A stretch of 64,000 nt of DNA, taken from JAWCMQ01 sp039091255. Its GTDB lineage: Archaea > Aenigmatarchaeota > Aenigmatarchaeia > GW2011-AR5 > JACRAC01. The notes beneath the pieces are model-generated. The model did not search any database, was not told the DNA's origin, and saw only the letters and a program-made list of their open reading frames with translations. The stretch is taken from NCBI GenBank assembly GCA_039091255.1, contig JAWCMQ010000001.1, forward strand, positions 124,001-188,000, read 5' to 3'. Made by a program: the position numbers and the translations under genes. Position 1 is the stretch's first letter. Each line of letters opens with the position of its first letter. Below, piece by piece: positions 1 to 8,620 of this stretch.

Positions 1-1
1 T

Positions 2-289
2 GTGCCGTTTGACGAAATCATGCTCGCGCACAAGGATTTCCTTGTGCCAGACCTGACGATAGTCCTCGACGCAGATCCCCGCGCTGCGCTGGTGCGCAAT
101 CTTGGTGATGCAAGCAGGCAGTACCAGGAGGTCTTCGAGCGCGAAGTTGCGTTTACGGAGAAAATGCGCCAAAACTATCTTGCGCTGCCCGAACGCCTCA
201 AAGGTGAGCGCATCGCAATCGTTAACGCCAACAGGCCGGTGGATGAGGTCTTCAAAGCGATCTGCGCGGAAGTTGCGAAGATTCTGTGA
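2..289 (+). CDS. tmk: Thymidylate kinase, C-terminal part (cut by window start)
   Basis: C-terminal 95 residues of a probable dTMP kinase, which phosphorylates dTMP to dTDP for DNA synthesis. Near the start it has the family's PDLTIVLDADP segment, a beta strand ending in a short acidic stretch. A helical lid-like region rich in R, E and F follows, then a terminal segment (IAIVNANRPVDEVF) like the usual end of the enzyme. The P-loop half lies before base 1. Although GTG at 2 is in frame, it is unlikely to be the true start. It converges on asd, with 6 bases between the stop codons. Confidence 0.75.
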   Translation: MPFDEIMLAHKDFLVPDLTIVLDADPRAALVRNLGDASRQYQEVFEREVAFTEKMRQNYLALPERLKGERIAIVNANRPVDEVFKAICAEVAKIL

Positions 290-295
290 GATGTC

Positions 296-1381
296 CTATC
301 CGAAATATCCCTTATATTTCAGCAATTCCGCATTAAGTATCCCGCCGCCTGCAGCGCCGCGCACAGTGTTGTGCGAGAGCCCGGCAAATCTGACATCAAG
401 CACATTGCAAGGGCGCAAGCGCCCAACAGTCACAGCCATTCCTTTATCGCGGTCGGCATCTAGCCTCGGTTGCGGCCTGTCAGATTCATCGAGATACGCT
501 ATCGGCCTTCTCGGAGCGAAAGGCAATCCATACTCCTGCGGAAGCGATGCAAAGTCATCCCATATGCGCCTTATCTCATCGAGTTTCGGCGCCTTACTCG
601 CGAATTTTAGGCTCACGCATGCCAGATGGCCGTCCAGGACAGGAACTCGATTGCAATGCGCTGATATTTTGATATCGCGGTTTGGAACTATAATGCTGCC
701 GTCGACCTTTCCCAATATCTTTTGCGGCTCGCGCTCCGATTTTTCTTCCTCGCCCTTTATGAAGGGTATCACGTTGCCGATGGCATCATACGATGGCACC
801 CCCGGATAGCCCGCGCCAGAAACGGCCTGCATCGTAGCGATGATTGCGCTTTCGACCGGATAGCCGGCTTGTACGAGCGCATAAAGAGGTGTCATGTAGC
901 TCTGGAGCGAGCAGTTAGGTTTCACGGCGATGAAGCCTCTTTCGGTCCCTAGCCGCTTTCGCTGAGCGGAAATGACATCAAGATGCTCGGCGTTTATTTC
1001 CGGTATCAGCATCGGAACATCCGGAGTGTCGCGGTGAGCTGAATTGTTGGACACCACCGGGATTTCGGCTCGTGCATACTCCTCTTCCAGTCGCGCGACC
1101 TCTTCCTTCGGCATCTCGACGGCGGAAAACACGAACGCGCATCTGCCTCGGGCGCTTTCGACATCATTTGCATCCTGAACTTTGATGTCTCGCAGCCTGT
1201 AAGGGACATCACCACGGCCCTTCCACCGACCGGCGACCGCTTCGCTGTAGCGCTTGCCAACGCTCTGAGGAGAAGCTGCAAGATAGACGACCTCAAACCA
1301 CGGATGGCCTTCCAAAAGCTCGACGTACTTCTGCCCAACCATCCCCGTTGCTCCTAGAACTCCGACAGGAATTTTATCCAT
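296..1381 (-). CDS. asd: Aspartate-semialdehyde dehydrogenase
   Basis: Makes L-aspartate 4-semialdehyde from aspartyl phosphate with NADPH, the branch point to lysine, threonine and methionine. The protein has 361 residues, normal for the archaeal/fungal-type enzyme. An N-terminal Rossmann motif GATGMVGQ lies at about residues 10-17. The catalytic cysteine is C157 in KPNCSLQ, and a substrate-binding HCNRVPV segment lies further on. A TATA-like element (minus strand, about 1407-1417) is some 30 nt before the ATG, so it is probably leaderless. No other lysine or threonine pathway gene is in the window. Confidence 0.93.
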   Translation of the reverse strand: MDKIPVGVLGATGMVGQKYVELLEGHPWFEVVYLAASPQSVGKRYSEAVAGRWKGRGDVPYRLRDIKVQDANDVESARGRCAFVFSAVEMPKEEVARLEEEYARAEIPVVSNNSAHRDTPDVPMLIPEINAEHLDVISAQRKRLGTERGFIAVKPNCSLQSYMTPLYALVQAGYPVESAIIATMQAVSGAGYPGVPSYDAIGNVIPFIKGEEEKSEREPQKILGKVDGSIIVPNRDIKISAHCNRVPVLDGHLACVSLKFASKAPKLDEIRRIWDDFASLPQEYGLPFAPRRPIAYLDESDRPQPRLDADRDKGMAVTVGRLRPCNVLDVRFAGLSHNTVRGAAGGGILNAELLKYKGYFG

Positions 1382-1436
1382 ACGCAGTTATCTGAAAAGA
1401 AGCGTTAAATAGCAATGCCAAGGGAGCAGTCAGCCA

Positions 1437-1817
1437 TTACTTCTTTGCTTCGACAAGCACCGCGTCTACCGAGCCGTTCTGCCCCGGCCTTGACGTTACG
1501 CGCGCAAAGCCCTTTTCGGTCTCGATGAGGCATCCTTTCGTCACAATGTTCGAGCGGATGAACTGCGGATTGGCGTCATTTTTCTTGACCTGTATGATTT
1601 TGAGCTTCTCGATTTTCCCGTCAACCACGACGTTGGCTGTCTCGACGCGCACCGCTATCTGTTTCGTATTGCCGCCGCGCGTTCGCTTCTGTATGATTTT
1701 CGTCTTGCCAAGGCTGGCGGGGATGAAGTCGCGCCCGCGCTGCGCGCGGGTCTTTTTGCAGCCCTTATGGTACTTGCCTCCGCTCGCCTTTCGTCCCGTT
1801 CGGAATCGCCACTGCAT
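1437..1817 (-). CDS. rps8e: 30S ribosomal protein S8e
   Basis: Small-subunit protein found only in archaea and eukaryotes. The 126 residues contain the typical opening (WRFRTGRKASGGKYH), the central GKTKIIQKRTRGGN block and the C-terminal RPGQNGSVDAVLV. It lies 6 bases after the L37e stop on the same strand and is probably co-transcribed with LSm and L37e. A GTGAG element just before the start could be a weak ribosome-binding site. Confidence 0.93.
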   Translation of the reverse strand: MQWRFRTGRKASGGKYHKGCKKTRAQRGRDFIPASLGKTKIIQKRTRGGNTKQIAVRVETANVVVDGKIEKLKIIQVKKNDANPQFIRSNIVTKGCLIETEKGFARVTSRPGQNGSVDAVLVEAKK

Positions 1818-1823
1818 GCTCGC

Positions 1824-2069
1824 TCACTTTCCCCATCGCGGCTTCGTGTGTATGCCTGCCGGCTTTTTGTGCTTCGGCCGGATGAATCGCCGACCAGAGC
1901 GGTTTATCGGCTTCCACTTCCAGTTCTGGCTGTACAGCTTCGCCGACTTGCCGAAGCCGCAAGCCGCGCACTTGCCTTTGTTAATATGATAGCTATGCCT
2001 GCCGCAGCGCCTGCAGCGGATGTGCGTTATCCGCTGGTGCTTTCCGAATGCCGGTGTTCCTTTGGACAT
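1824..2069 (-). CDS. rpl37e: 50S ribosomal protein L37e
   Basis: Zinc-ribbon large-subunit protein. The start is set at the ATG giving [11 protein letters not shown], which matches the family opening; an in-frame upstream ATG at 2135 would add 22 unrelated residues. The four zinc cysteines are visible as CRRCGR and CAACGFG. The C-terminal tail ([14 protein letters not shown]) makes it about 81 residues, somewhat longer than many L37e proteins. It sits between LSm and S8e; LSm next to L37e is a recurrent archaeal pairing. Confidence 0.92.
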   Translation of the reverse strand: MSKGTPAFGKHQRITHIRCRRCGRHSYHINKGKCAACGFGKSAKLYSQNWKWKPINRSGRRFIRPKHKKPAGIHTKPRWGK

Positions 2070-2175
2070 GTTGTGCACCGCATCCTTCGATGAATCGCGG
2101 AAAGCTCTGCTTTTCGCAGATTGCCGCCTACTCAAACTTCGCTTTTGCGAAAAAATTTAAAAGCTTCGGGAAAGC

Positions 2176-2412
2176 CTACTGGCCCTTTTCGGACTTCTCA
2201 GGCGAAACGTACAGGATGTTGTCGCCCCGCACAAGCAGCGTGCCGAGCTTGACGGTCGTTCCATCCTCGCCCCGCTGCTCCGCCTGCTCCAGCCACATGT
2301 TGAGGTGGAGGTCCAGCGCCTGCAGAATGCCCGATATCTCAGCTCCGCGCTTCAGGCGGATGAGCACCCGCTTTCCTTTTGCGTTGTTCAGCACGTCTAT
2401 TGGTCTTTCCAT
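2176..2412 (-). CDS. Sm-like (LSm) RNA-binding protein
   Basis: Archaeal Sm-like protein that forms a ring binding U-rich RNA. The start is the ATG at 2412 (MERPIDVLNN), preceded by a GGAG-type ribosome-binding site. Sm1 is seen in KGKRVLIRLKRGAEISGIL and the ALDLHLNMWLEQA strand. Sm2 is the terminal LLVRGDNILYVSP. The 78 residues are normal for the family. It is the first gene of an LSm-L37e-S8e unit on the minus strand. Confidence 0.92.
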   Translation of the reverse strand: MERPIDVLNNAKGKRVLIRLKRGAEISGILQALDLHLNMWLEQAEQRGEDGTTVKLGTLLVRGDNILYVSPEKSEKGQ

Positions 2413-2550
2413 CTTTTCTCCTCTGGCATCCGCATTTGACAGAATCGGATTTTCCGACAATCTCAAATGTATCAAACGCGGATGAAACAAAACCAAATGA
2501 TTAGCAGAACATGGTTTGCTTATATTTAAATAGGCGGTGCTGGCTGCCTA

Positions 2551-3027
2551 TCATGGCAGGAGGCCCTTCTTCTCAGCCGCGCGGGCCATTATCTTGCACA
2601 CATGCCAGTTTATCCGCGGGAATTCATTGCGGTTGAAGTCTGCTTTCAGATTGTATATGACATCCAGCGCAATCGCGACAGCAGGGCTGCGGCTCATCCC
2701 GGCATAGCAGTGGACGAGCACGTCCTCGAAACTGCCGCGGCATTGCGCAAAGTCGTCCAGGATTTTCGCCGCCATGCCTTCGTCGAATGGCACGAGCTTT
2801 GTGGGATCGGCACCTGCGCCTTGCGCCCACTCCTCAAGCGTCTGGCCTTCGTGAAGGTCCACATCGTCAAACGCATATTCCAGGACGCGCACATATCCGT
2901 GCTGCAGCGGCTTGTAGCATCGCTTGCCCATGCCAGACGACTCGCTGCCGAATATGCGTATCGCAAGCGTCGGTGCGCGCGGCACGTACGCCGCAGCTTC
3001 CTCTTTGCCGCAGATGATGAACTTCAT
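2551..3027 (-). CDS. Protein tyrosine / dual-specificity phosphatase family protein
   Basis: Contains the CX5R phosphatase signature HCYAGMSRS, with the nucleophilic cysteine at residue 107 and arginine at 113, preceded by a hydrophobic strand (EDVLVHC). The 158 residues are compact, as in small cysteine-based phosphatases; the substrate is unknown. The gene follows the large surface protein by 12 bases on the same strand, so the two are probably co-transcribed. The aspartate general acid cannot be assigned by eye. Confidence 0.8.
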   Translation of the reverse strand: MKFIICGKEEAAAYVPRAPTLAIRIFGSESSGMGKRCYKPLQHGYVRVLEYAFDDVDLHEGQTLEEWAQGAGADPTKLVPFDEGMAAKILDDFAQCRGSFEDVLVHCYAGMSRSPAVAIALDVIYNLKADFNRNEFPRINWHVCKIMARAAEKKGLLP

Positions 3028-3039
3028 GGACTAGACCGT

Positions 3040-6000
3040 CTATCGAAACCACGTGGGCGGAGAAAATAGCTTTGCGGCGTTTACCGAATTCAGCGCGTCG
3101 ATGATGCGTTGCAACTCAAGATTTCCGCCAGGCAGATAGGAAGAAACATGGACATCGGTAACCGTGCACGAATTGCCGTCACCGTCGCCTACAGGCATGC
3201 TCCAGTGAGATTCCAGAACGACGCCAAAGTCTTTATCGTCTACAAATATGCTGTTGAAGTTCTGTTCGTAACTTCCATAAACAGGCAAACTTTTGGTGCC
3301 ATCAGGAGAAGTAATCAGGATATGGTCAGACCGAACTTGTATCAAGGCACCATTCGAGGCGATCAGGATGCTATTTGAGTTGAGGGCATATTTGCCGTCC
3401 CTCACATAAGTTCGCGGCAGGCACGATAACTCCGAATTTCCTGGGAAATCGGCGACTCTGCATTCCGCGGGGTGATGATACGCATAAAATTCCGTATCTA
3501 TACATGGCGAACCTACCTCCTCAGCCTCGTCCACAAGCATAAGGACTAATGTTCCAGCTTTGCTGAGTAGGAATCGAAGTGGAAGAAACAATGTCCCGAC
3601 GAGCGATGCCGCACCGCGCTTACTTGCGAATATTGACAGTCTTGAACCTATGATGCTCAAAAGTTTGACATACGAGCTCTTTGACAAAATAAGCTCTTCG
3701 GGTGTGTAAGCGCTCAGAACCTCAGCGACCGAGGGGGTGAGTTTCGTAGGAATAATTTCCTTGATGACGTTGTCCGTAACGCTGAAGAAGCGCCCACCGT
3801 AATTAAAGACATGAGCGTCGAACGGCTTCCTTCCGGCTACATTTCTGATGATGTTGGCATGAGGGATGACGCGGCTTCCAGAAGGCACACCGAAAAGATT
3901 TTCGGGTATACCTACCTCGCCCATGTGAGTCTGAAGGAATGTAATACCATACTCTTCGAGAACTTTGCGATCGGCGGAGAGAAGTTTGAAGGTTAGAAAT
4001 CCTGTGGAGCTCAGGAAGATCGAACCTGGTGGATAATCGGTGCTGACCGCTTCGCCATACTCGCAATCGGTTTCGCATTCGGGTTCAGATTCAGAAGCTT
4101 CAATGCAAGTTATGCTGCAATTGTAATACTCTAAAGATATGGAAGGCGCGGTGTGCTCATAATCGAGAATTCTCCCGCTAGCTTGATCGTATATGCTAAG
4201 CAAGGCGCTATAGCTTCCGCGTGCTACATCATCCGGAATCTTGAATTCTCGCCAATACCACGCCTCTCCTGGTAGCGCCCAGACTGTGAGCGCATTAGCT
4301 GGGTCGCTATAGCGCACTAATCCATCTTCACTTATCAGCTCCCCGTCGAGCACGACCGGGTATAAGTTGTCATGCGGATTCATGATGCGATAGCGGATGG
4401 TAAATGAGTCTCCCGGACCTAATGTTGGGTTTCTGGGATCAAACTCCCACCCGGAGATATCAAGAGATTGGGAAGGCATGGCAGGAAGCTTCACAAGCAA
4501 ATTGTTCCCATTCGCATCCTGGATATGGAAGTCGTCGACAAAAACCTTGCCCCATCCGGTAGCTATGCTGTCCACCACATAGATGTAAACTGTCTTGCCA
4601 ACGTATTGAGACAGGCCGGTACAGTACTCTTCAAAGAACACATCAGTGGCGCGGAGGCTGGTCACCGAGCAGATAGTAGAATCATCGGACGCATCCTTAA
4701 GGAAAACACCGCTCCCGCCGCCCCCTCCGCCTGCTCTCAGGTACCTGAGGCGGTATGCGCCTTCCGGCAGTATGAAATCAGCAGAGCGCATTGCACCCAT
4801 TCCGTTGTTTCCGCCAAGATATGCATAATTTGCGCCTTGAAAGTTCTCGCCCTTGCAGACGAAATCGACGCCGTCTATTCCCACGCCGACCGATATGCCG
4901 GGCGAATTGCCCGTTCCGCTCAGCACGGTCCAGTTTCTGGGGTCGATCCTTTCGCTGCAGCCGCTTATCACGGAATCGGCTTCGAAATCGTGATTTGGAA
5001 TCTCAACCCCTTCTCCGAGCGACTGCTGAGGAGATGAAACCTGAAACGTTTTTGCGGCGCACGAACCGCCGCTACCGCTATCCAGGCATGCTTTTATCGT
5101 GTGAGGACCTATAGAAAGGGCGTATAGTAAATTATGGTTGTCGGTGTATGACGCTTTCGGCGCTATCGGGGATGCTATCAAGACGCTTTTTACATCATAG
5201 CCGTCGATAGAAACGGTATACGCTGGAGATATGTCGCTACAGCGATTATTCGTGACGGTAACTGAAAATTTCACGCCATTAACGTCGCCGTAAATTTTAT
5301 CGATGCCTATCGCCGGTTCAGACGGAACGCATGACGGAACCGGCATGGCGGTCCAGCTTTTGGCGGCCCATGGTCCATCCCAATATGTGTAGCTGCTGGA
5401 TCCGCCTGTGCCGCCATCGCAGTGATAACGCACTCGGAACTCGCCTGCGCGTGACTGCAGAGTGGAATCTCCTACTCCCATGAGCATGCTCTGTGTCACC
5501 GAAAACGATGCGCCTACCTGCACAGTGCTCCCGCGGGATCGCGACCCTAAAGGTATGCGCTCTGCCGTGTTGCCGTCGGAATCTAGGGAACCTGCGGCCT
5601 CTGCGTGCTTGTAAATCACAGCCTCGCAGCTGGAGTATTGCAGATGAGGACCGCCTATGGAGCCTACTGCCGTGAACTGGACGGTTTCGCCTACGGTATA
5701 CGAGTCTTTGATACCGCTTACAGTCGGCGCTTGGGCATCCGGCTCGCATTTGTTGTTTATGCACACCCAACCGGAATCGCAGGGCGGATTGGAGTAATCG
5801 CATCCGTCAAGCTTGCTCAAGCTAAACGTTATTGTCTGCTCGGGCGGAACGGTTGCGCTGACAGTCGAAGATTTGTAGCCCGTTTTGGTAGCCGTAACCG
5901 CATAAGTTCCGGCAGGGAGCGATTGGATTGTGCACGCGTACCGCACTCCGTCCCAACCTGTCGTGCAGGATTTCCCTGACGTGGATACGAGAACACTGTC

Positions 6001-6600
6001 TACGTTGGTTATTGCCATTATTGAGTAGGTGGAAGGTCCAAAAACGTTCACCGTCCTCTCCCTTACCGGCCAACCTTGCTGGTCAGTCGTTCCTGATGAT
6101 GGATCCCGCTGGCAGGAGCTGAAATCGCTATTGCACAATGCCGCTCGAAAGTATATCGAAAGAGTTCCGCTAGCCCCGGCTTTGGGGCGGGCCACAACAG
6201 ACACGGTTTTTCTTGTATTGGACGACCAGCTCCCGGAAAACTCGACTAGCGGGTAACTGGCCTTTATAGCCGCCCCGTTTTTGTCGTATATCGAATCTCC
6301 CGCGCGGTAAAGTTTGCCGGAGCCGAGATCTCCGCTCCAGGAAACGACGTCCCAATTCGGAAATGAAAGCGAGATGTAGCCGTTCGGGTAGCTGCTGCCC
6401 GTGTTGTCGTAGCTGACTGTTATGTTCGTCGTCTCATCTGCGTTTATTGTGCTTGGTGACGTGCCGCTGCTGACATAGATTATGGCACCAAAGGACGGGC
6501 ATGCCAGAAGCGAAAAAGCCGCGAAGAATAACAGAACTTTTAGAGAATGAGAAGTAGAAAGACGCGAACCGCGCACGGAAATGCGATCGCAGTAACCCAT
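3040..6600 (-). CDS. Large secreted multidomain surface protein
   Basis: 1186 residues. A signal peptide occupies about 17-38 (hydrophobic LLFFAAFSLLAC). A beta-rich region at about 40-190 resembles conserved-repeat/Ig folds. A PEGA-like segment (LPAGTYAVTATKTGYKS) lies near 230-250 and an EGF-like cysteine cluster (CDYSNPPCDSGWVC) near 266-280. Further Ig-like regions follow. At about 545-705 is a jelly-roll or carbohydrate-binding-like region (NHDFEAD ... VFVDDFHI), then another beta sandwich, a short cysteine-rich linker near 840 and about 320 residues unlike any family I recognise, with a hydrophobic stretch near 1010-1035. A TATA box at 6628-6637 supports the start. Probably displayed on the cell surface. 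Confidence 0.8.
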   Translation of the reverse strand: MGYCDRISVRGSRLSTSHSLKVLLFFAAFSLLACPSFGAIIYVSSGTSPSTINADETTNITVSYDNTGSSYPNGYISLSFPNWDVVSWSGDLGSGKLYRAGDSIYDKNGAAIKASYPLVEFSGSWSSNTRKTVSVVARPKAGASGTLSIYFRAALCNSDFSSCQRDPSSGTTDQQGWPVRERTVNVFGPSTYSIMAITNVDSVLVSTSGKSCTTGWDGVRYACTIQSLPAGTYAVTATKTGYKSSTVSATVPPEQTITFSLSKLDGCDYSNPPCDSGWVCINNKCEPDAQAPTVSGIKDSYTVGETVQFTAVGSIGGPHLQYSSCEAVIYKHAEAAGSLDSDGNTAERIPLGSRSRGSTVQVGASFSVTQSMLMGVGDSTLQSRAGEFRVRYHCDGGTGGSSSYTYWDGPWAAKSWTAMPVPSCVPSEPAIGIDKIYGDVNGVKFSVTVTNNRCSDISPAYTVSIDGYDVKSVLIASPIAPKASYTDNHNLLYALSIGPHTIKACLDSGSGGSCAAKTFQVSSPQQSLGEGVEIPNHDFEADSVISGCSERIDPRNWTVLSGTGNSPGISVGVGIDGVDFVCKGENFQGANYAYLGGNNGMGAMRSADFILPEGAYRLRYLRAGGGGGGSGVFLKDASDDSTICSVTSLRATDVFFEEYCTGLSQYVGKTVYIYVVDSIATGWGKVFVDDFHIQDANGNNLLVKLPAMPSQSLDISGWEFDPRNPTLGPGDSFTIRYRIMNPHDNLYPVVLDGELISEDGLVRYSDPANALTVWALPGEAWYWREFKIPDDVARGSYSALLSIYDQASGRILDYEHTAPSISLEYYNCSITCIEASESEPECETDCEYGEAVSTDYPPGSIFLSSTGFLTFKLLSADRKVLEEYGITFLQTHMGEVGIPENLFGVPSGSRVIPHANIIRNVAGRKPFDAHVFNYGGRFFSVTDNVIKEIIPTKLTPSVAEVLSAYTPEELILSKSSYVKLLSIIGSRLSIFASKRGAASLVGTLFLPLRFLLSKAGTLVLMLVDEAEEVGSPCIDTEFYAYHHPAECRVADFPGNSELSCLPRTYVRDGKYALNSNSILIASNGALIQVRSDHILITSPDGTKSLPVYGSYEQNFNSIFVDDKDFGVVLESHWSMPVGDGDGNSCTVTDVHVSSYLPGGNLELQRIIDALNSVNAAKLFSPPTWFR

Positions 6601-6627
6601 GGTAATAAAGCTCTAGGCAAAACCTAT

Positions 6628-6637
6628 TTAAAGCGAA
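6628..6637 (-). promoter_or_regulatory. TATA box of the 1186-residue surface protein gene
   Basis: On the minus strand CTTTAAATAG lies about 28-30 nt before the ATG at 6600, the usual archaeal TATA spacing for a nearly leaderless mRNA. Confidence 0.5.
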
Positions 6638-6722
6638 AAGTTCGCCGCGAAATGCTATCGCGGTTGCTGGATTGCCGACCTCAGCCTTGCACGGCTTCGC
6701 GTACACGGATGGGCCCGACGGG

Positions 6723-6770
6723 ATATTCGGCGCAGCCGAATAGGCCAGCGAAGCTCTGCTTCAGCTGCGC
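6723..6770 (-). other. tRNA-Lys intron 2 (T-loop 60/61), 48 nt
   Basis: Separates the T loop from the 3' strand of the T stem. It can fold on itself: GCGCAGC at its 5' end pairs with GCTGCGC near its 3' end. It lacks the shared intron core. Confidence 0.78.
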
Positions 6771-6793
6771 ATTCGAACCCGCAACAGCCTGCT

Positions 6794-6874
6794 TTCTTCA
6801 GCTTTCCATCAGCGTTTTCGTTGGACGCTGACAGCTCCTTTTCCGCCAGCGCTTTTGCGCTAGCAAAAGGGCTG
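6794..6874 (-). other. tRNA-Lys intron 1 (37/38), 81 nt, shared-family intron
   Basis: Lies between A37 and A38. In RNA sense it opens CAGCCCTTTTGC and contains the family core GCGCTGGCGGAAAAGG. Plus-strand 6815-6845 (31 nt) and 6850-6871 (22 nt) are identical to 46216-46246 and 46251-46272 in the tRNA-Glu intron. Confidence 0.82.
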
Positions 6875-7008
6875 TAAGAGGCAGGTACTCTACCAGGTTG
6901 AGCTACGGGCCCTTGACTTGAATTTGGCAAAAGGAATGTATTAAACGTTTGCGCGGCACGCCTCGGGTCTATTTGCAGCCCCCTTCGCCCCGCATCTTGT
7001 TTGACAGC

Positions 7009-7941
7009 TCACTTCTCGCATCGCGCAAGCGTGTAAGAACCGTCTTCTGTCGGGTAAATCCTGACATCCGTAAAGTGCCTGTTGAGATTTTCTCCGAACT
7101 CTTCGATTTTGTAATGGTAGCAGAACGCGACGACAAGTTGGTCGCCCTTTTTGAAATCGATTCGTTTATCGCCGTGCGAAACGCTCCTGTCGGCATTTAT
7201 TTTGTAGTAGAAGTCCAACCTCGAATTTCTGAACTTCACGTCATATTCCAAATCGGCCAAATCCAGCCCGAGCTGCGCAGGCACGTGGCTGAAGAAGCAT
7301 TCCGACACCTTGCTCCTCTTGAGCTGGCTTATAGCTTCCTCGCCCAGCTTGCCGTTGTCGAGCCCGCTCCCTACGATTAAGGCGTCCCTTTCACGCATCC
7401 CTTCGGCGATTTCGCCAAGAATCTTATGAGTCTCGAAATTGCCTACCGTGTTGCCCATGAGCATGAACATGCATCTGTCAAAGCCGCCTGACCGAAGGTG
7501 AGGCGACAGCTCCTCCAGGCGCTCGAAATCATGCACGCTCCACGTCTCTTTTACGGCCGCGATGCCCAGCTTTCCGACCGCTTCGGCTGCGCGATCTACC
7601 ATAAATCTGCTTATGTCGATTGGGCAATATCTGATTGCGCATTTTCCATAAAGGTGCTCGATAATTGGGACAGCTTTTCTTCCATCGCCGCATCCGAGGT
7701 CGACGATGTTGAGCGGCCCGTCTGCCAGGCCGCTGACAATTTCAGCCGCATGCTTTCTCAAAAGTCCCATCTCTTTCAGCCCGCCTTTGTACCCCTCCTC
7801 GTTCAGGTATTCGAGATAGCCGCGTGCCTGCTCTGGCATCAGGTACCAAAGCTTCGAATCGTCTACGCGCCAAACCCTCGCGCCATCTTCGTGCGCGCAT
7901 CCGTTTTTGATGAGCCTGTCGAAGATAGGATTATCCGCCAT
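7009..7941 (-). CDS. SAM-dependent methyltransferase, EgtD-like
   Basis: Resembles the EgtD/histidine-specific methyltransferase family (Methyltransf_33). The AdoMet motif is NIVDLGCGDGRK, followed by an acidic strand (RYCPIDISRFMVD) and FMLMGNTVGNFE, typical of EgtD-like proteins. The start is taken at the ATG at 7941 (MADNPIFDRL), avoiding overlap with the next gene; an upstream in-frame start at 8019 would overlap the rhomboid gene. About 310 residues. The substrate is not predictable: ergothioneine synthesis partners are absent here and many archaeal relatives are uncharacterised. Confidence 0.7.
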   Translation of the reverse strand: MADNPIFDRLIKNGCAHEDGARVWRVDDSKLWYLMPEQARGYLEYLNEEGYKGGLKEMGLLRKHAAEIVSGLADGPLNIVDLGCGDGRKAVPIIEHLYGKCAIRYCPIDISRFMVDRAAEAVGKLGIAAVKETWSVHDFERLEELSPHLRSGGFDRCMFMLMGNTVGNFETHKILGEIAEGMRERDALIVGSGLDNGKLGEEAISQLKRSKVSECFFSHVPAQLGLDLADLEYDVKFRNSRLDFYYKINADRSVSHGDKRIDFKKGDQLVVAFCYHYKIEEFGENLNRHFTDVRIYPTEDGSYTLARCEK

Positions 7942-7991
7942 AAACGAGTCTGACTGGCAAAAACATAAAAGGCAATCGGAAAGAATCCGCG

Positions 7992-8606
7992 CTATCTCCG
8001 CATCCACCCGTCTTCCCAACGTTCTATGTCGCGCTCGGATAGCACGCGTCGGCTATGGTGCCGCCTGAGCGGTTGCCCAAATCGCCTTCTCAAAACAAGC
8101 CCAGCAGCAGCGCCAAAAGCAAGGCCTGCGATATGCGCCGCGTTTGCAACGCCGCTCGGCGCGATGAAGCCGATAAGGTCTATCACGACCCAAACGACCG
8201 CCGCAAGCGCCATCGGCATCGGAAAGCCGCCGACCCATATCATCATGCGCGGTCGCAGAACAGCCAACGCGCCCAGGACGGCAAAAATCGCACCGCTTGC
8301 GCCCAGCGAGGCCGGATAAAAAAGCGCAGCCACAATCCCTGCCACGATGCCGCCCGAGAAATAGAGCACCCAAAACTTCTGCGTGCCGATTATCGATTCG
8401 AGCACAAGCCCGAACATCACGAGAGCGAGCATGTTATAGACCAGATGGGCCACATCGCCGTGAAGGAACATCGCAGTTATGATCGTCCACGGCCGCGCTG
8501 CAAGCTTGGCCGAATCGAGCAGGAACGCTTCCGTGAAGCCGTCAATTGACGCCTGCAATGCGAAAAATGCAAGCACTACCGCCAGTATGATGAGGTTTGC
8601 TCGCAT
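7992..8606 (-). CDS. Rhomboid-family intramembrane serine protease
   Basis: Polytopic membrane protein of about 204 residues with roughly six membrane segments. The catalytic serine is in GASGAIF and the histidine in the later membrane segment NAAHIAGL, the rhomboid Ser-His dyad. The family HGDVAHLVYNMLAL motif is present in TM2. It cleaves membrane proteins within the bilayer. The start is the ATG at 8606, since the longer reading begins with TTG. The C-terminus is a basic cytoplasmic tail. It follows the flavin reductase gene by 14 bases. Confidence 0.9.
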   Translation of the reverse strand: MRANLIILAVVLAFFALQASIDGFTEAFLLDSAKLAARPWTIITAMFLHGDVAHLVYNMLALVMFGLVLESIIGTQKFWVLYFSGGIVAGIVAALFYPASLGASGAIFAVLGALAVLRPRMMIWVGGFPMPMALAAVVWVVIDLIGFIAPSGVANAAHIAGLAFGAAAGLVLRRRFGQPLRRHHSRRVLSERDIERWEDGWMRR

Positions 8607-8620
8607 CGCTACCAACAAGA

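Larger units (their letters stand above)
6710..6912 (-). tRNA. tRNA-Lys(CUU) with two introns (37/38 and T-loop)
   Basis: The acceptor stem GGGCCCG (6906-6912) pairs with CGGGCCC (6711-6717), with discriminator A at 6710. The D arm is intact. Anticodon stem CCTGC, then C32 T33, anticodon CTT, A37. After an 81-nt intron come A38 and GCAGG, variable CTGTT, T stem GCGGG and loop TTCGAAT. A second, 48-nt intron separates T60 from the T-stem 3' strand CCCGT. The spliced product has every canonical pair and looks like a standard archaeal tRNA-Lys. A TATA-like GTTTAATA lies about 30 nt upstream. Intron edges could shift by 1-3 nt. Confidence 0.88.

Noticed and set aside
102..809. 235-codon plus-strand frame spanning the end of tmk and asd
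   Set aside because: Overlaps two well-supported genes and its composition (Ser/Arg-rich) is that of an out-of-frame reading.
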